A stretch of DNA of 64,000 nt from Paracidovorax wautersii (GCF_031453675.1 NZ_JAVIZX010000001.1:3122001-3186000), one strand, 5' to 3'. Shown: positions 29,038 to 40,009, numbered from the stretch's first letter. The notes: generated by a model from the sequence alone, not told the origin. Program-made: numbers and translations.

Positions 29038-29214
29038 TCGAGTCGGGGGTCCACGCCGGCCTGCAAAGCGGAGGGGCTTGACCAGTTGCCGTGCTCACCA
29101 GAGCGGCGTAAAGATCGTGGAAGTTGTCCTACGCGGGCCCGCCCCCGGGCGCCGCACACTGCGTTGGTCGATCCCCCTCGACACTCCCTCTCTTGTGATC
29201 CTTATCGCAAGTTC

Positions 29215-29240
29215 AGCCCGCTCTGAGCGGGCTTTCTTTT
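29215..29240 (+). terminator. Rho-independent terminator
   Basis: AGCCCGC-TCTGA-GCGGGCT (29215-29233) followed by TTCTTTT. It sits 178 bases after the PilJ-domain gene. The intervening stretch has no convincing gene, so the transcript either has a long 3' end or carries a small RNA. Confidence 0.8.
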
Positions 29241-29302
29241 GCGTGGTGCTGGGCGGGCCGCTGCCGCTGCGAGGGGAGTGAACTTCACGGAAGGTGATTC
29301 CC

Positions 29303-29731
29303 ATGCCATACGCCACCCCACGCATCGGCCTGCAGGACGGGCTGTCCTGGGCATCCCGCCCTGGACTGGCACCGCTCTGGGAAGACTACTTCACCACTCC
29401 CGTTCGCGATCGCCGGGTGCTCACGCTCTCCGGTCGCACCAGTTTCAGTGACGGGCGCCACCGCGTGGAAAACGCGGTCGGCATGCTGGAACTGAGCGGT
29501 GGCCCGGCGGGCCCCTACCGCACCACCCTGCAAATCTGCTTCGCCGATGCGCTCACGCTGCCCCCGCCGTCCTTCATTCTGGGGGACGACTCGGCGGTGG
29601 GCACGCTGGCGCTGCACGCGCGCTACTTCGATGCGTATATCGAGGTGGCGAGCCGCCATGGCGCCTACTTCCGCATCGGGGGCGACGGCGCTCGCAATGC
29701 GCTGGCCGCGGATCTGGCGCAACTGGGCTGA
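29303..29731 (+). CDS. Hypothetical protein, 142 residues
   Basis: Start at the ATG 29303 (MPYATPRIGLQDGLSWASRP), preceded by GGAAGG 8 bases upstream; a GTG at 29294 is in frame but lies between SD and ATG. The sequence is Gly/Leu-rich with strand-like segments (RRVLTLSGRTSFSDGRHRVE; YRTTLQICFADALTLPPPSF; AYFRIGGDGARNALAADLAQ). There is no signal peptide or membrane helix, so it is probably a small cytoplasmic beta-rich protein. I do not recognise the family. Confidence 0.65.
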   Translation: MPYATPRIGLQDGLSWASRPGLAPLWEDYFTTPVRDRRVLTLSGRTSFSDGRHRVENAVGMLELSGGPAGPYRTTLQICFADALTLPPPSFILGDDSAVGTLALHARYFDAYIEVASRHGAYFRIGGDGARNALAADLAQLG

Positions 29732-29820
29732 CCGCGCCTTACTGGTTCCGCACGGCCAAAGGGGCTCGGCGCGCTGATCTGCGCGCAAGCGGTTGGCGGC
29801 CCCGTGCACGGGGCCGCCTT

Positions 29821-29986
29821 AGAACGTGTTGACGATTTCGCTCCAACCCTTCGGGCAGTGGCGTTTGCGGGCGGTCTGCGGCGTTGCGGCGTTTGCCAAT
29901 AGCCGAGCTATTGGCAGCGCACCGCGCCTTGCATCCCCTCCCGCAAACGCCATTGCACGGCCCCAGGGAGATCGTAAACACGTTCT
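29821..29986. repeat. 166-bp imperfect palindromic element
   Basis: The ends are AGAACGTGTTGACGATTTC and, inverted, AGAACGTGTTTACGATCTC (17 of 19 match). Inner arms share TGGCGTTTGCGGG, and the centre is the perfect stem GCCAATAGC-CGA-GCTATTGGC. The whole unit can fold into one long cruciform with arms of about 82 bases. It lies between convergent genes, 8 bases from the end of the Rrf2 regulator gene. It looks like a non-autonomous dispersed repeat that may also act as a terminator. Confidence 0.75.
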
Positions 29987-29993
29987 TACGGCC

Positions 29994-30536
29994 TCAGGTG
30001 GATGAGCCCAGCAGCCCGCCCAAGGCGAAGACCGAGTTCGGCACGTTTCTCGCCGGCAACTGCGATTTGGCCGGGGTGCGGGCTTTCAGCGCCACGGAGG
30101 CGGCCGGCGCCGCGTCGCGCAGGGTCTGCGCATCCTGGCTGGCGATCAGATCCGCCACCGTGATGGACTGCAGGTAGTCCATCACGCGCGAGTGGAAGGA
30201 GGCCCACAGCTCGGCGGTCATTTCGCCGGAGGGCAGCGGATGCGGCTCGGCGCTGGCTTTGTCGGCCGGGCGGGTCATGTACTTTTCCGATGCAGTGACG
30301 ATGTCGGCTACGGACAGCTCCTGGGGGTTGCGGGTGAGCGTGTAGCCGCCGCCCGGTCCGCGGATGCTGCTGACCAGCCCCGCGCGACGCAGCGCACCGA
30401 AGATGTCTTCCAGGTAGGACAGCGAAATGCCCTGGCGGGCGCTGATGGCCGGCAAGGCCACAGGGCCGCCGTGCGAGCGCAGGGCCAGGTCGGTTACGGC
30501 GGTGACGGCCATCTTGCCGCGGGTGGTCAGGCGCAT
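29994..30536 (-). CDS. Rrf2-family regulator, IscR-like but cysteine-free
   Basis: 180 residues. The winged-helix domain is very close to IscR: MRLTTRGKMAVTAVTDLALR, ISARQGISLSYLEDIFGALR, AGLVSSIRGPGGGYTLTR. The segment where IscR has its three Fe-S cysteines reads ASEKYMTRPADKASAEPHPL, and the protein has no cysteine at all. It therefore cannot bind the cluster in the IscR manner and may be an apo-type or differently sensing paralog. A GAGGAG SD overlaps the last codons of the upstream lipoprotein gene, implying coupling. Confidence 0.88.
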   Translation of the reverse strand: MRLTTRGKMAVTAVTDLALRSHGGPVALPAISARQGISLSYLEDIFGALRRAGLVSSIRGPGGGYTLTRNPQELSVADIVTASEKYMTRPADKASAEPHPLPSGEMTAELWASFHSRVMDYLQSITVADLIASQDAQTLRDAAPAASVALKARTPAKSQLPARNVPNSVFALGGLLGSST

Positions 30537-30539
30537 GAT

Positions 30540-31100
30540 TTACTCCTCGATCGTGGTGTGGGGGAGCCCTTGGCGGGCAAAGGGGGTGGTGCTTCTGGCG
30601 GTCGTCCGGGCGTCGTCGCACCCTTTCTGCAGCACGCGCAGCAGTAGTTGCATCCAGCTCACGTCGGCCCAGTCCCTGCTTTGCAGCACGGGGTGCAGGG
30701 GGCTGGCGTGGCCGGACGGCGGCGCCACCTGGACGCCGTAGGTCTTGCGGCCTCTGTCGTTGGAGATGTCGATGGCCGCGCCCATGAGCGGAATGTCCAC
30801 CGACGGCACCGGCCCGCGCTCGCCGTCGACGTCGATGCGCAGCGTGCAGCCGGGCAGCAGCGTGTAGCTCCACTGGAATCCCGCGTGGGCCTGGCGGCCG
30901 ACCTGGTTCATGGCGGCCAGCCGCTGGTGCTGGGTCATGCTGAACGGGTCGAGCACCGGGCTGTCCGCCTGGGGGTAGCCGTCGCTGCAGCCGGCGGACA
31001 GCAGGGCGGTCGCCAGTGCGGCGGGCAAGCCCAGCGCACGCGCAGAGGCGCGTGGCGCCTCAGGCAACAGGGAACGTAAAAAGGAGCCGCAGGGCTGCAT
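30540..31100 (-). CDS. Putative lipoprotein upstream of the Rrf2 regulator
   Basis: 186 residues from the ATG at 31098-31100 (MQPCGSFLRSLLPEAPRASA). The export signal ends in ALLSAGC-SDGYP, a lipobox-like site. The mature domain (LDPFSMTQHQRLAAMNQVGR ... YTLLPGCTLRIDVDGERGPV ... VDIPLMGAAIDI) is unrecognised. The stop is 3 bases before the regulator's ATG, so the two are probably one transcript. No SD is visible and a TTG start at 31139 is also possible. Confidence 0.65.
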   Translation of the reverse strand: MQPCGSFLRSLLPEAPRASARALGLPAALATALLSAGCSDGYPQADSPVLDPFSMTQHQRLAAMNQVGRQAHAGFQWSYTLLPGCTLRIDVDGERGPVPSVDIPLMGAAIDISNDRGRKTYGVQVAPPSGHASPLHPVLQSRDWADVSWMQLLLRVLQKGCDDARTTARSTTPFARQGLPHTTIEE

Positions 31101-31237
31101 GGCGCAAGGAACGACGTCAAGGGGCCGGAAGGAGGCCAACGTCGCTCGGCTGCGCTGAGGCGGTGCGAGCAGGCGCCCAGGAGCGCCGCGTTGGCCTGAA
31201 GGCTTGCGGCGGGCGCCCGTGAGCGGCCCGCGCGCGG

Positions 31238-31618
31238 TCAGGCGACCAGGCGCGCGGTGCGGGGGGGCTTGTGCGGCACGTCGGGTGCCGGAGAGGGGGA
31301 ACGGGCGTCGTCCGGCCTCAAGGGCGGGTACAGCGCCACGCGGTCATGGTGCGGACGCACGCGGATGTTGAGGTCGTCAGGCAGGTCCTGCTGGTCATCG
31401 GCCAGCCCATGCTCGGGGGACGCCTCGGCCAGTGCTTCGGTCTCTTCGTCGGCCGCCACGGAGGCATCCAGCGCCGGGAGCGCGTCTTCCAGAATGCAAG
31501 AGGCGGCCGCATGCGGCCCCTGGAGCAGGGGCTCGAGCGAGGATGCCTTGCCGAAAGCGGACACCCCAACGCTCAGGAAGAAGTGGAGGGTGAAAACCGC
31601 AATGAACCACCGAAGCAT
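31238..31618 (-). CDS. Small secreted hypothetical protein
   Basis: 126 residues from the ATG at 31616-31618. MLRWFIAVFTLHFFLSVGVS AFG is a clear signal peptide or anchor. The rest is acidic then proline-rich (ADEETEALAEASPEHGLADD ... RSPSPAPDVPHKPPRTARL), suggesting a disordered periplasmic or inner-membrane-anchored tail. It lies 47 bases beyond the end of kdpE on the same strand and may be read through from the kdp operon. Family not recognised. Confidence 0.6.
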   Translation of the reverse strand: MLRWFIAVFTLHFFLSVGVSAFGKASSLEPLLQGPHAAASCILEDALPALDASVAADEETEALAEASPEHGLADDQQDLPDDLNIRVRPHHDRVALYPPLRPDDARSPSPAPDVPHKPPRTARLVA

Positions 31619-31665
31619 GGTAGGGAAATTATAGCGGCCGCCCCTGACGGCACAGCGCGGGCGGC

Positions 31666-32396
<731 letters not shown>

Positions 32397-32400
<4 letters not shown>

Positions 32401-35139
32401 TTTGGCTCAGCAGTGGCTGGCATGGAGTCATCGAGTTCCGGCAGCGGCGGAGGTTCCCTCCGCGGCAGGGAAAGGCGGAATTCTGCACCGCCGCCCGCGG
32501 CCTGCTCCGCCGTGATGCTGCCGCCATGGGCCCGCACGATCGCCTTGCAGATGGCCAGGCCGAGCCCGACGCCGGCGATGGCGGATTCCGCGTGGCCGCG
32601 GGTGAACTTCTCGAACAGCAGATGCGCCGCGCCGCGGTGGCTTTCAGGCAGGCCCGGCCCGTGGTCGCGCACCGACAAGTGCAGCGCTTCAGCGCTGGCG
32701 CTGGCGGTGATCTCTACCGGCGCGCGGCCGTACTTGGCGGCGTTTTCCAGCAGGTTGACCAGCACCCGCTCCATCAGCACCGGATCGAATTCCACCAGCG
32801 GCAGATCGGCGGGCAGCCGGGTGCGCACCTCCATGCCGCCCAGCGCCGGCTCTGCGGCACGCAGGGCCGAGCCGACCACTTCCTCCACGGATTGCCAGCC
32901 GTGCCGCAGCGGATGGGTTCCCTGCGCGCCGGAGGACTCCAGCCGCGCCATCTCCAGCAGGTTCGTGACCAGGGTGTTGAGTGCGCGGGCCTGGGCGGCG
33001 ATGGCCTGGGCCGCGTCCGCCTGCGGGCCGGGGGGCAGGCCGCGCAGCGATTCCGCCAGGCCCAGCAGTGCGGTGAGCGGGGTGCGGATATCGTGCGAGA
33101 GCGCGCCCAGCAGCGTGCCGCGCAGGCGTTCGGATTCCATCTCGACCACGGCCTGCTGGGCGATTTCCACGTAGTGCACGCGCTCCAGGGCAATGGCGAT
33201 CTGGCGCGTCAGCGTGTCGAGCTGGCGCATCTGTTCCGGCGCCGCCAGCCACTGAGGGTCCGGCAAGGTCAGCGCCAGCACGCCGCGCACCCGCATGGGC
33301 GCCTTGAGCGGGACATAGCGCCAGGGCTGGGCCGAGAGCGTCGCCGTGCCCAGGCCGGCGGGTTCGCCATGGCGCAGCGCCCAGCCGGCCACCGTGGCGT
33401 CCAGCCCCGGGGGCGGCGGGTGCGGCACCACCAATTGGTCGTTGGCATCCGTGCGCAGCACGCAGGCCTGGCCGCCGAAGTAGCTGCGAATGGCCGCTTC
33501 CCCCAGCTCGGCCACCTGGCTGCTCTCCAACGCGCCGGAGAGGTCGCGCGTCAGGGCGAACAGCGAGCGGGTGCGCTGCTCGCGCTGGGCGGCCACCCCG
33601 GCCGTGAAGCGCAGGCCCGCCGTGAGCTGGCCGATCAGCAGGCCCACGCCCAGCATGACGGCAAAGGTCACCAGGTACTGCACATCGCTCACGGCGAAGG
33701 AGATGCGCGGCGGCACGAAGACGTAGTCGAAGGCCAGCACGTTGAGCAGCGCGGCCACGGCCGCGGGCGCCCGGCCCCAGCGCAGCGCCACGCCGACCAC
33801 GCCGAGCAGGAACAGCATGACGATGTTGACCAGATCCAGCGTGTCGGCCATGGGGGCGGCCACCAGCGTGATGGCCAGGCTGACGCCCGCCGCCCACAGG
33901 TAGCCGGCCCGGCTGCTGCGGGGCGGAGATTGGGGGCCGGAGGCGGCATGGCCGGCCGGCAGCCGCCGGTGGTGCGGCGAAGGGGCCACCTCGACGATGT
34001 CCACGGATGGCAGCAGCGCCGCCAACCGCCCGCGCAGCGCGGGGCGTCCCACTGGCAACAGCCGGGCCCAAGCGGGGCCGTTGCTGGAGGGGCGGCCCAG
34101 TACCAGGGTGGCGCAGTTGAGCTGCAGCGCGTGCGCGGCGAGCGCGTCCGCTACCGAGGCGCCTTGCAGCAGGGCGGTCTCTGCACCCAGGCTTTCGGCC
34201 AATTGCAGGGTCGCCAGCGCTTTTTGGCCGGCGTCGGCGCGGCTGCGCTGCGGCGTCTGCACATGCACCGCGTGCCAGGGTACGTTGAGCTGGCCGGCCA
34301 GGCGCGCGGCGGTGCGCACGGTCTGGGCGGCCTCCTCGCCAGCGCCCACGGCGGCCAGCAGCGCGCCGGACGTGTTCCAGGTCTGTGCGGTGGCGGGGCT
34401 GCCGGAATGCTCCACGCGCCAGTCGCGCATGTCGTCCTCCACATGCTCCGCCGTGCGGCGCAGGGCGATCTCGCGCAATGCGATGAGGTTGCCTTTGCGG
34501 AAAAAACTGCGGGTGGCCTGCCGCGCCTGCTCGGGCACATACACCTTGCCGGCGGCCAGGCGCTGCAGCAGCTCGTCGGGCGTCACGTCGACCAGGATGA
34601 CTTCGTGGGCGCCGTCCAGCACCGCGTCCGGCACCGTTTCGTGCACGCGGATGCCGGTGATGGAGCCCACCGTGCCGTTGAGGCTCTCCAGGTGCTGCAC
34701 GTTGAGTGCTGTCCACACGTCGATGCCGGCGGCCAGCAATTCCTTCACGTCCTGCCAGCGCTTGGCATGGCGCGAGCCTGGCGCATTGGAGTGGGCCAGC
34801 TCGTCCACCAGCAGGACCTGCGGCCGCCGCTCCAGGGCGGCGTCGATGTCCAGCTCGCGCAGCACATGGCCGCGGTAGGGCACCTCGCGCAGCGGCAACA
34901 CCTGCAGTCCGTCGAGCAGGGCGGCGGTCTCGGCGCGGCCGTGGGTCTCGACCACGCCGATGACCACGTCGCCCCCCGGCCCGGCGCTCGCGCTGCGCGG
35001 CCGACAGCATGGACCAGGTCTTGCCCACGCCGGCGTTGGCGCCGAAGTAGATGCGCAGGCGGCCGGGCCGCTGGGCGGGGTCTTCGGCACGCCACTGGGC
35101 GATCAGGGCGTCGGGGTCGGGGCGTTCGGGTTCGGACAT
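32397..35139 (-). pseudogene. kdpD: Sensor kinase KdpD, disrupted by a +1 frameshift
   Basis: The gene should encode about 913 residues. It begins at the ATG 35137-35139 (MSEPERPDPDALIAQWRAED) and reads the KdpD N-domain with Walker A YFGANAGVGKTWSML. At six G on the coding strand (six C at 34972-34977) it leaves the true frame. The correct continuation DVVIGVVETHGRAETAALLD is in the next frame and runs to 32397. The downstream part has the USP-like domain, four membrane helices (about 395-490), the GAF-like region, the phospho-His box LLGALSHDIRTPLTALLG and ATPase boxes ENAAKY, GPGLPE and GVGLGLAI. One G fewer restores a full protein. It is either a real mutation or a homopolymer sequencing error. 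Confidence 0.85.
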
Positions 35140-35330
35140 CGGGTCGTCATCATGGCGCAAAACAGGGGACCAAAAGGGCCGGCGGCGTCAGCGGCGCAGG
35201 GGCGCCGCGGGCGTCCGGCACGCGGCCGGTCCAGGAGCCACCAGGCCAGGGCCAGCGGGATCGCCAGCACGGCAACGGCCAGCAGGAGGGCGGCGGCTTC
35301 CGCCCATTGCCACGGCATGGGCGAGGGCAC
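35103..35330 (-). CDS. Possible small membrane protein between kdpC and kdpD
   Basis: 75 codons from a GTG at 35328-35330, or 71 from an ATG four codons on (MPWQWAEAAALLLAVAVLAI). One hydrophobic helix is followed by WWLLDRPRAGRPRRPC, a positive-inside flank, and a low-complexity tail. It starts 3 bases after the kdpC stop and overlaps the start of kdpD by 37 bases, filling the only sizeable gap in the operon. The SD is weak and no family is recognised. It may be real and couple kdpC to kdpD, or be chance. Confidence 0.4.
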   Translation of the reverse strand: MPSPMPWQWAEAAALLLAVAVLAIPLALAWWLLDRPRAGRPRRPCAADAAGPFGPLFCAMMTTRCPNPNAPTPTP

Positions 35331-35333
35331 CCT

Positions 35334-35927
35334 TTACGGCTGCGCCGGCCGCGCAGAGCCAGTGTCCAGCGCCAGATTGAGCGCCAGCACATTCACCCGG
35401 GGCTCGCCGAGCAGGCCCCACAGGGGCGCCTCGGTGTGCTGCTGCACCAGGGCCTGGACGGTGGCTTCGGGCAAACCGCGCACGCGCGCCACGCGCGGCG
35501 CCTGGTACATCGCTGCGGCGGGGGTGATGTGCGGATCGAGGCCGCTGGCGGATGCCGTGACCAGATCGGCCGGCACCGGCCGGCTGTTGCCCGGATCGGC
35601 CGCGCGCAGCGCCTGCACGCGGGCGGTGACGGCGTCGGTCAGCGCCGGGTTCAGCGGCCCCTGGTTGGAGCCGCCGGAGGCCGAGGCGTTGTAGGGCTGG
35701 GGCGCGGTGGCGGAGGGGCGGCCCCAGAAGTGGCCGGGGTCCGAGAAGGGCTGGCCGATGAGGGCCGAGCCCACGGTGCGGCCGCCGCGCTCGACCAGGC
35801 TGCCCTGGGCCTGCCAGGGGAACAGCGCCTGCGCGGCGCCGGTGACGGCAGCGGGGTACAGCAGGCCAGTGACGGCGCTCAGCAGCACCAGCAGCACCAG
35901 GGCGGGACGGAATATCGTGCGGATCAT
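35334..35927 (-). CDS. kdpC: K+-transporting ATPase subunit C
   Basis: 197 residues; the single-helix periplasmic subunit that stabilises the KdpFABC pump. The N-terminal anchor is [20 protein letters not shown], followed by the family motifs [58 protein letters not shown] and [31 protein letters not shown]. Length is normal. It begins 18 bases after kdpB, with AGGAGG ahead of the ATG. Confidence 0.96.
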   Translation of the reverse strand: MIRTIFRPALVLLVLLSAVTGLLYPAAVTGAAQALFPWQAQGSLVERGGRTVGSALIGQPFSDPGHFWGRPSATAPQPYNASASGGSNQGPLNPALTDAVTARVQALRAADPGNSRPVPADLVTASASGLDPHITPAAAMYQAPRVARVRGLPEATVQALVQQHTEAPLWGLLGEPRVNVLALNLALDTGSARPAQP

Positions 35928-35945
35928 GGAAGAACCTCCTTGGGG

Positions 35946-38066
35946 TCAGACCAGGCCGGCTGCGGCCAGCAGCAGGTCGATGAGCTTGATGCCGATGAAC
36001 GGCACGATGAGCCCGCCCAGCCCGTAGAGGGCCAGGTTGCGGCGCAGCAGCGTGGCGGCGCCCACCGGGCGGTAGCGCACGCCTTTCAGCGCCAGCGGGA
36101 TCAGGAACACGATGACCAGCGCGTTGAACACCACGGCCGACAGGATGGCCGACGACGGGCTGGCCAGCTGCATGACGTTGAGCGCGCCCAGTTGCGGGTA
36201 GGTGGACACGAAGATCGCCGGGATGATGGCGAAGTACTTGGCCACGTCGTTGGCGATGGAGAACGTGGTGAGCGAGCCGCGCGTCATCAGCAGCGCCTTG
36301 CCCGTCTCCACCACTTCCAGCAGCTTGGTGGGGTTGGAGTCCAGGTCCACCATGTTGCCGGCCTCCTTGGCGGCCTGCGTGCCGCTGCCCATGGCCACGG
36401 CCACGTCGGCCTGGGCCAGGGCGGGAGCGTCGTTGGTGCCGTCGCCGGTCATGGCGACCAGGTGGCCCTCGGCCTGGTACTTGCGGATGAGGGCCAGCTT
36501 GTCCTCGGGCGTGGCCTCGGCCATGAAGTCGTCCACCCCGGCTTCGGCAGCGATGGCGGCGGCCGTCAGCCGGTTGTCGCCGGTGATCATCACCGTCTGG
36601 ATGCCCATGCGGCGCAGCTCGGCGAAGCGCTCCTTGATGCCGGCCTTGACCACGTCCTTCAGCTCGACCACGCCCAGCACGCGCGCGCCCTCGGCCACGG
36701 CCAGCGGCGTGCTGCCGCGGCGCGACACCTCGTCGGCCGCCGCCGCCACCTCGGGGGGCAGCCGGCCGCCCAGGCCCTCCACATGGCGGCGCAGCGCTTC
36801 CACGGCGCCCTTGCGCAGCGGCACCGGGGCGGCGTCCAGGCTCAGCGCGGTGGGCGGCAGGTCCACGCCGCTCATGCGCGTCTGGGCCGTGAAGGGCACG
36901 AACTGCGCGCCGTCGGGGGCTTGCGCGGGGGCGCCCGCCAGGCCCTGGGTGCGTGCCAGTTCCACGATGCTGCGGCCCTCGGGCGTCTCGTCGGCCAGCG
37001 AGGCCAGCAGCGCGGCGCGCGCCAGCTGGTCGGCCGCCACGCCCGGCGCGGGCAGGAAGGCATGCGCCTGGCGGTTGCCATGGGTGATGGTGCCGGTCTT
37101 GTCCAGCAGCAGCACGTCCACGTCGCCGGCCGCCTCGACCGCGCGGCCCGAGGTGGCGATCACGTTGGCCTGCATCATGCGGCTCATGCCGGCCACGCCC
37201 ACGGCCGACAGCAGCCCGCCGATGGTGGTGGGGATCAGGCACACCAGCAGCGCGATCAGCGCGGCCAGCGACACGGCCGTGCCCGCGCCCGCCGCCTGCA
37301 CGCTGAACAGCGAATAGGGCAGCAGCGTGGCGGTCACCACCAGGAACACGATGGTCAGCGCCACCAGCAAAATGGTCAGCGCAATCTCGTTGGGCGTCTT
37401 CTGGCGGCGTGCGGCCTCCACCATGCCGATCATGCGGTCGAGGAAGGACTCGCCCGGGTTCACGCTGATGCGCACCACCAGCCAGTCGGACAGCACGCGG
37501 GTGCCGCCGGTCACGGCCGAGAAGTCGCCGCCCGATTCACGTACCACGGGGGCCGACTCGCCGGTGATGGCGCTCTCGTCCACCGAGGCCACGCCGTCCA
37601 CCACCTCGCCGTCCAGCGGCACCACGTCGCAGGATTCCACCAGCACCACGTCGCCCTTGCGCAGGTTGTGTGCCTGTTCGGGCAGCCAGGCCGAGGTGGC
37701 GCCCGTGGCCGCGCCCTTGAGCTTCTTGGCCCAGGTGTCCTTGCGCAGGCCCTTGAGCGATGCGGCCTGGGCTTTGCTGCGGCCTTCCGCCAGCGCCTCG
37801 GCGAAGTTGGCGAACAGCACGGTGAACCACAGCCAGAGGGCGATGGCCAGGATGAAGCGGGGCTGCATGCCGCCGGCATCGCCGTTGCCGCCGCTCCAGG
37901 GCAGGGACTGCAGCCACAGCAACGTCGTCAGGATGCTGCCGACGTAGACCACGAACATCACCGGGTTGCGCCACTGCGCGGCCGGGTTGAGCTTGGTGAA
38001 CGCGCCGCGCAGCGCGGGGGCGAGCAGGGCGCGGTCCATCAGGGACAGGGATTGACTGGTTTTCAT
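35946..38066 (-). CDS. kdpB: K+-transporting P-type ATPase subunit B
   Basis: 706-residue catalytic subunit. P-type landmarks are the actuator [10 protein letters not shown], phosphorylation site [15 protein letters not shown] (about residue 315), nucleotide-binding segment [19 protein letters not shown], and the hinge motifs [20 protein letters not shown] and [20 protein letters not shown]. Seven membrane helices fit the family. Length matches E. coli KdpB (682) with a slightly longer N-terminus. It starts 16 bases after kdpA. Confidence 0.97.
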   Translation of the reverse strand: MKTSQSLSLMDRALLAPALRGAFTKLNPAAQWRNPVMFVVYVGSILTTLLWLQSLPWSGGNGDAGGMQPRFILAIALWLWFTVLFANFAEALAEGRSKAQAASLKGLRKDTWAKKLKGAATGATSAWLPEQAHNLRKGDVVLVESCDVVPLDGEVVDGVASVDESAITGESAPVVRESGGDFSAVTGGTRVLSDWLVVRISVNPGESFLDRMIGMVEAARRQKTPNEIALTILLVALTIVFLVVTATLLPYSLFSVQAAGAGTAVSLAALIALLVCLIPTTIGGLLSAVGVAGMSRMMQANVIATSGRAVEAAGDVDVLLLDKTGTITHGNRQAHAFLPAPGVAADQLARAALLASLADETPEGRSIVELARTQGLAGAPAQAPDGAQFVPFTAQTRMSGVDLPPTALSLDAAPVPLRKGAVEALRRHVEGLGGRLPPEVAAAADEVSRRGSTPLAVAEGARVLGVVELKDVVKAGIKERFAELRRMGIQTVMITGDNRLTAAAIAAEAGVDDFMAEATPEDKLALIRKYQAEGHLVAMTGDGTNDAPALAQADVAVAMGSGTQAAKEAGNMVDLDSNPTKLLEVVETGKALLMTRGSLTTFSIANDVAKYFAIIPAIFVSTYPQLGALNVMQLASPSSAILSAVVFNALVIVFLIPLALKGVRYRPVGAATLLRRNLALYGLGGLIVPFIGIKLIDLLLAAAGLV

Positions 38067-38082
38067 GAGGGGATGACTCGGT

Positions 38083-39909
38083 TCACGGCTGCTTCCACAG
38101 CATCAGGTGCTCCACCACCGGGCCCAGGGCCAGCGAGGGCACGTAGTTCAGCAGGCCCACCAGCAACACCGTGGCCACCAGCAGCAGCACGAACAGCGGG
38201 CCGTGCGTGGGCAGGGTGCCGGCCGTGGCAGGCAGCTTCTGCTTGGCCGCCAGCGCGCCGGCAATCGCCAGCACGGGCACGATCACGCCGAAGCGGCCCA
38301 GCCACATCGCCAGGGCCAGCAGCGCGTTGTAGAAGGGCGTGTTGGCCGACAGGCCCGCGAAGGCGCTGCCGTTGTTGTTGGCGGCGGAGGTCAGCGCGTA
38401 GAGGATCTCGGAGAAGCCATGCGCCCCCGGGTTGGCCACGCCGGCGGTGCCGGCCGTGGTGCTCACGGCCACTGCCGTGCCCACCAGCACCAGCAGCGGC
38501 GTGACCAGGATGGCGATGGAGGTGAGCTTCATCTCGTGCACCTCGATCTTCTTGCCCAGGTACTCCGGCGTGCGGCCGATCATCAGCCCGGCGATGAACA
38601 CCGCCAGGATGGCGAAGACCAGCATGCCGTACAGGCCCGAGCCCACGCCGCCGAAGACCACTTCGCCCAGCTGCATCAGCACCAGCGGCACCATGCCGCC
38701 CAGCGGGGTGAGCGAGTCGTGCATCAGGTTGACCGCGCCGCACGAGGCGGCCGTGGTCACCACGGCAAACAGCGCGGACGCATCGATGCCGAAGCGCACT
38801 TCCTTGCCTTCCATGTTGCCGCCGCTTTGCAGCGCGCTGGCGGCCTGGTCGGCGCCCAGCGGCGCCAGCAGCGGGTTGCCGGCCTGTTCCGCGCCGGTCA
38901 GCACCACCACGGCCACGACGAACATCAGCGCCATCGCGGCGAGCACGGCCACGCCCTGGCGCTGGTCGCCCACCACGCGGCCGAAGGCGAAGCACAGCGC
39001 GGCCGGGATGAGGAAGATCGCCAGCATCTGCACCAGGTTGCTCAGCGCCGTGGGGTTCTCGTACGGGTGGGCGGAGTTGGCGTTGAAGAAGCCGCCGCCG
39101 TTGGTTCCCAGCATCTTGATGGCCTCCTGCGAGGCGACCGGGCCCATGGCCAGCGTCTGCGTGGCGCTCTGCTGCGGCTGCAGCACGGGCGCGCCGCTCG
39201 CGTCCAGCACCGGCTGGCCGGCGGCGTCGAGCTTCGGTGCTTCGTAATGCACCGTCTCCAGCAGGTCCGAGGTAGCCGAGGCGCTGAAGTTCTGGATCAC
39301 GCCCTGGCCCGCCAGCACGAGGGCGATGGCGAACGACAGCGGCAGCAGCACCCACAGGGTGATGCGCGTGATGTCGGCCCAGAAGTTGCCCACCCGGCCC
39401 GCTTCCTTCGGCTGGCCGGCGGCGCTCTGGCCTCGCGAGGCAAAGCCGCGTGCCAGCGCAAAGGCCACGGCGATGCCGGTCGCGGCGGACAGGAAGTTCT
39501 GCACCGTCAGGCCCAGCATCTGCGTGAGGTAGCTCATGGTGGACTCGCCCGCGTAGCCTTGCCAGTTGGTGTTGGCGACGAAGCTCACCGCCGTGTTGAA
39601 GGCCGAGTCGCCGGCCACGGCGCCCAGGCCCATCGGGTTGAGCGGCAGCACGGCCTGTGCCCGCTGCAGGCCGTAGAGCAAGAGCGCACCCAGCCCGTTG
39701 AAGGCCAGCAGGCCTAGCGCGTACCGGTGCCAGGGCATGGACTCGCCGGGGTCGATGCCGCACAGGCGGTAGACCGGCGCCTCGAAGCGGCGCATCCAGC
39801 GCGGCAGATCGCCGCGGCAGACGGCGGCCAGCGCCCGGCCCAGCGGCCAGGCCGCAGCGACCAACACGGTGAGGAAGAGGGCCAGCAGCCCCCAGGCGGA
39901 AGCGCCCAT
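38083..39909 (-). CDS. kdpA: K+-transporting ATPase subunit A
   Basis: 608-residue K+-translocating subunit of the KdpFABC pump, related to KtrB/HKT channels. The four selectivity-filter repeats are recognisable: [55 protein letters not shown] and [20 protein letters not shown]. Length is near E. coli KdpA (557) with an extended loop around residues 225-250 ([20 protein letters not shown]). The ATG lies 1 base beyond the kdpF stop. Confidence 0.97.
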   Translation of the reverse strand: MGASAWGLLALFLTVLVAAAWPLGRALAAVCRGDLPRWMRRFEAPVYRLCGIDPGESMPWHRYALGLLAFNGLGALLLYGLQRAQAVLPLNPMGLGAVAGDSAFNTAVSFVANTNWQGYAGESTMSYLTQMLGLTVQNFLSAATGIAVAFALARGFASRGQSAAGQPKEAGRVGNFWADITRITLWVLLPLSFAIALVLAGQGVIQNFSASATSDLLETVHYEAPKLDAAGQPVLDASGAPVLQPQQSATQTLAMGPVASQEAIKMLGTNGGGFFNANSAHPYENPTALSNLVQMLAIFLIPAALCFAFGRVVGDQRQGVAVLAAMALMFVVAVVVLTGAEQAGNPLLAPLGADQAASALQSGGNMEGKEVRFGIDASALFAVVTTAASCGAVNLMHDSLTPLGGMVPLVLMQLGEVVFGGVGSGLYGMLVFAILAVFIAGLMIGRTPEYLGKKIEVHEMKLTSIAILVTPLLVLVGTAVAVSTTAGTAGVANPGAHGFSEILYALTSAANNNGSAFAGLSANTPFYNALLALAMWLGRFGVIVPVLAIAGALAAKQKLPATAGTLPTHGPLFVLLLVATVLLVGLLNYVPSLALGPVVEHLMLWKQP

Positions 39910-39910
39910 G

Positions 39911-40009
39911 TCAGAACTCCTCCGCGCAGATCAGCGCAAACACCAGATAGGCCAGCAGCAGCACGGCCACGATGGCCGCCAGGCCGTACAGCATGTGCAG
40001 CGCGATCAT
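39911..40009 (-). CDS. kdpF: K+-transporting ATPase subunit F
   Basis: 32 residues: [20 protein letters not shown] then [13 protein letters not shown] single membrane helix with the conserved KdpF-type end (ALxCxEEF/EKF). It stabilises the pump complex and binds between KdpA and KdpB. Its ATG overlaps the stop of an upstream 35-codon frame as ATGA. Confidence 0.88.
   Translation of the reverse strand: MIALHMLYGLAAIVAVLLLAYLVFALICAEEF

Noticed and set aside
29038-29214. 6S RNA
   Set aside because: No 6S-like open bubble with conserved flanks was recognisable, so it is left as unassigned.
29024-29281. 85-codon frame over the terminator at 29215
   Set aside because: It overlaps the end of the PilJ-domain gene and reads through an intrinsic terminator; no SD.
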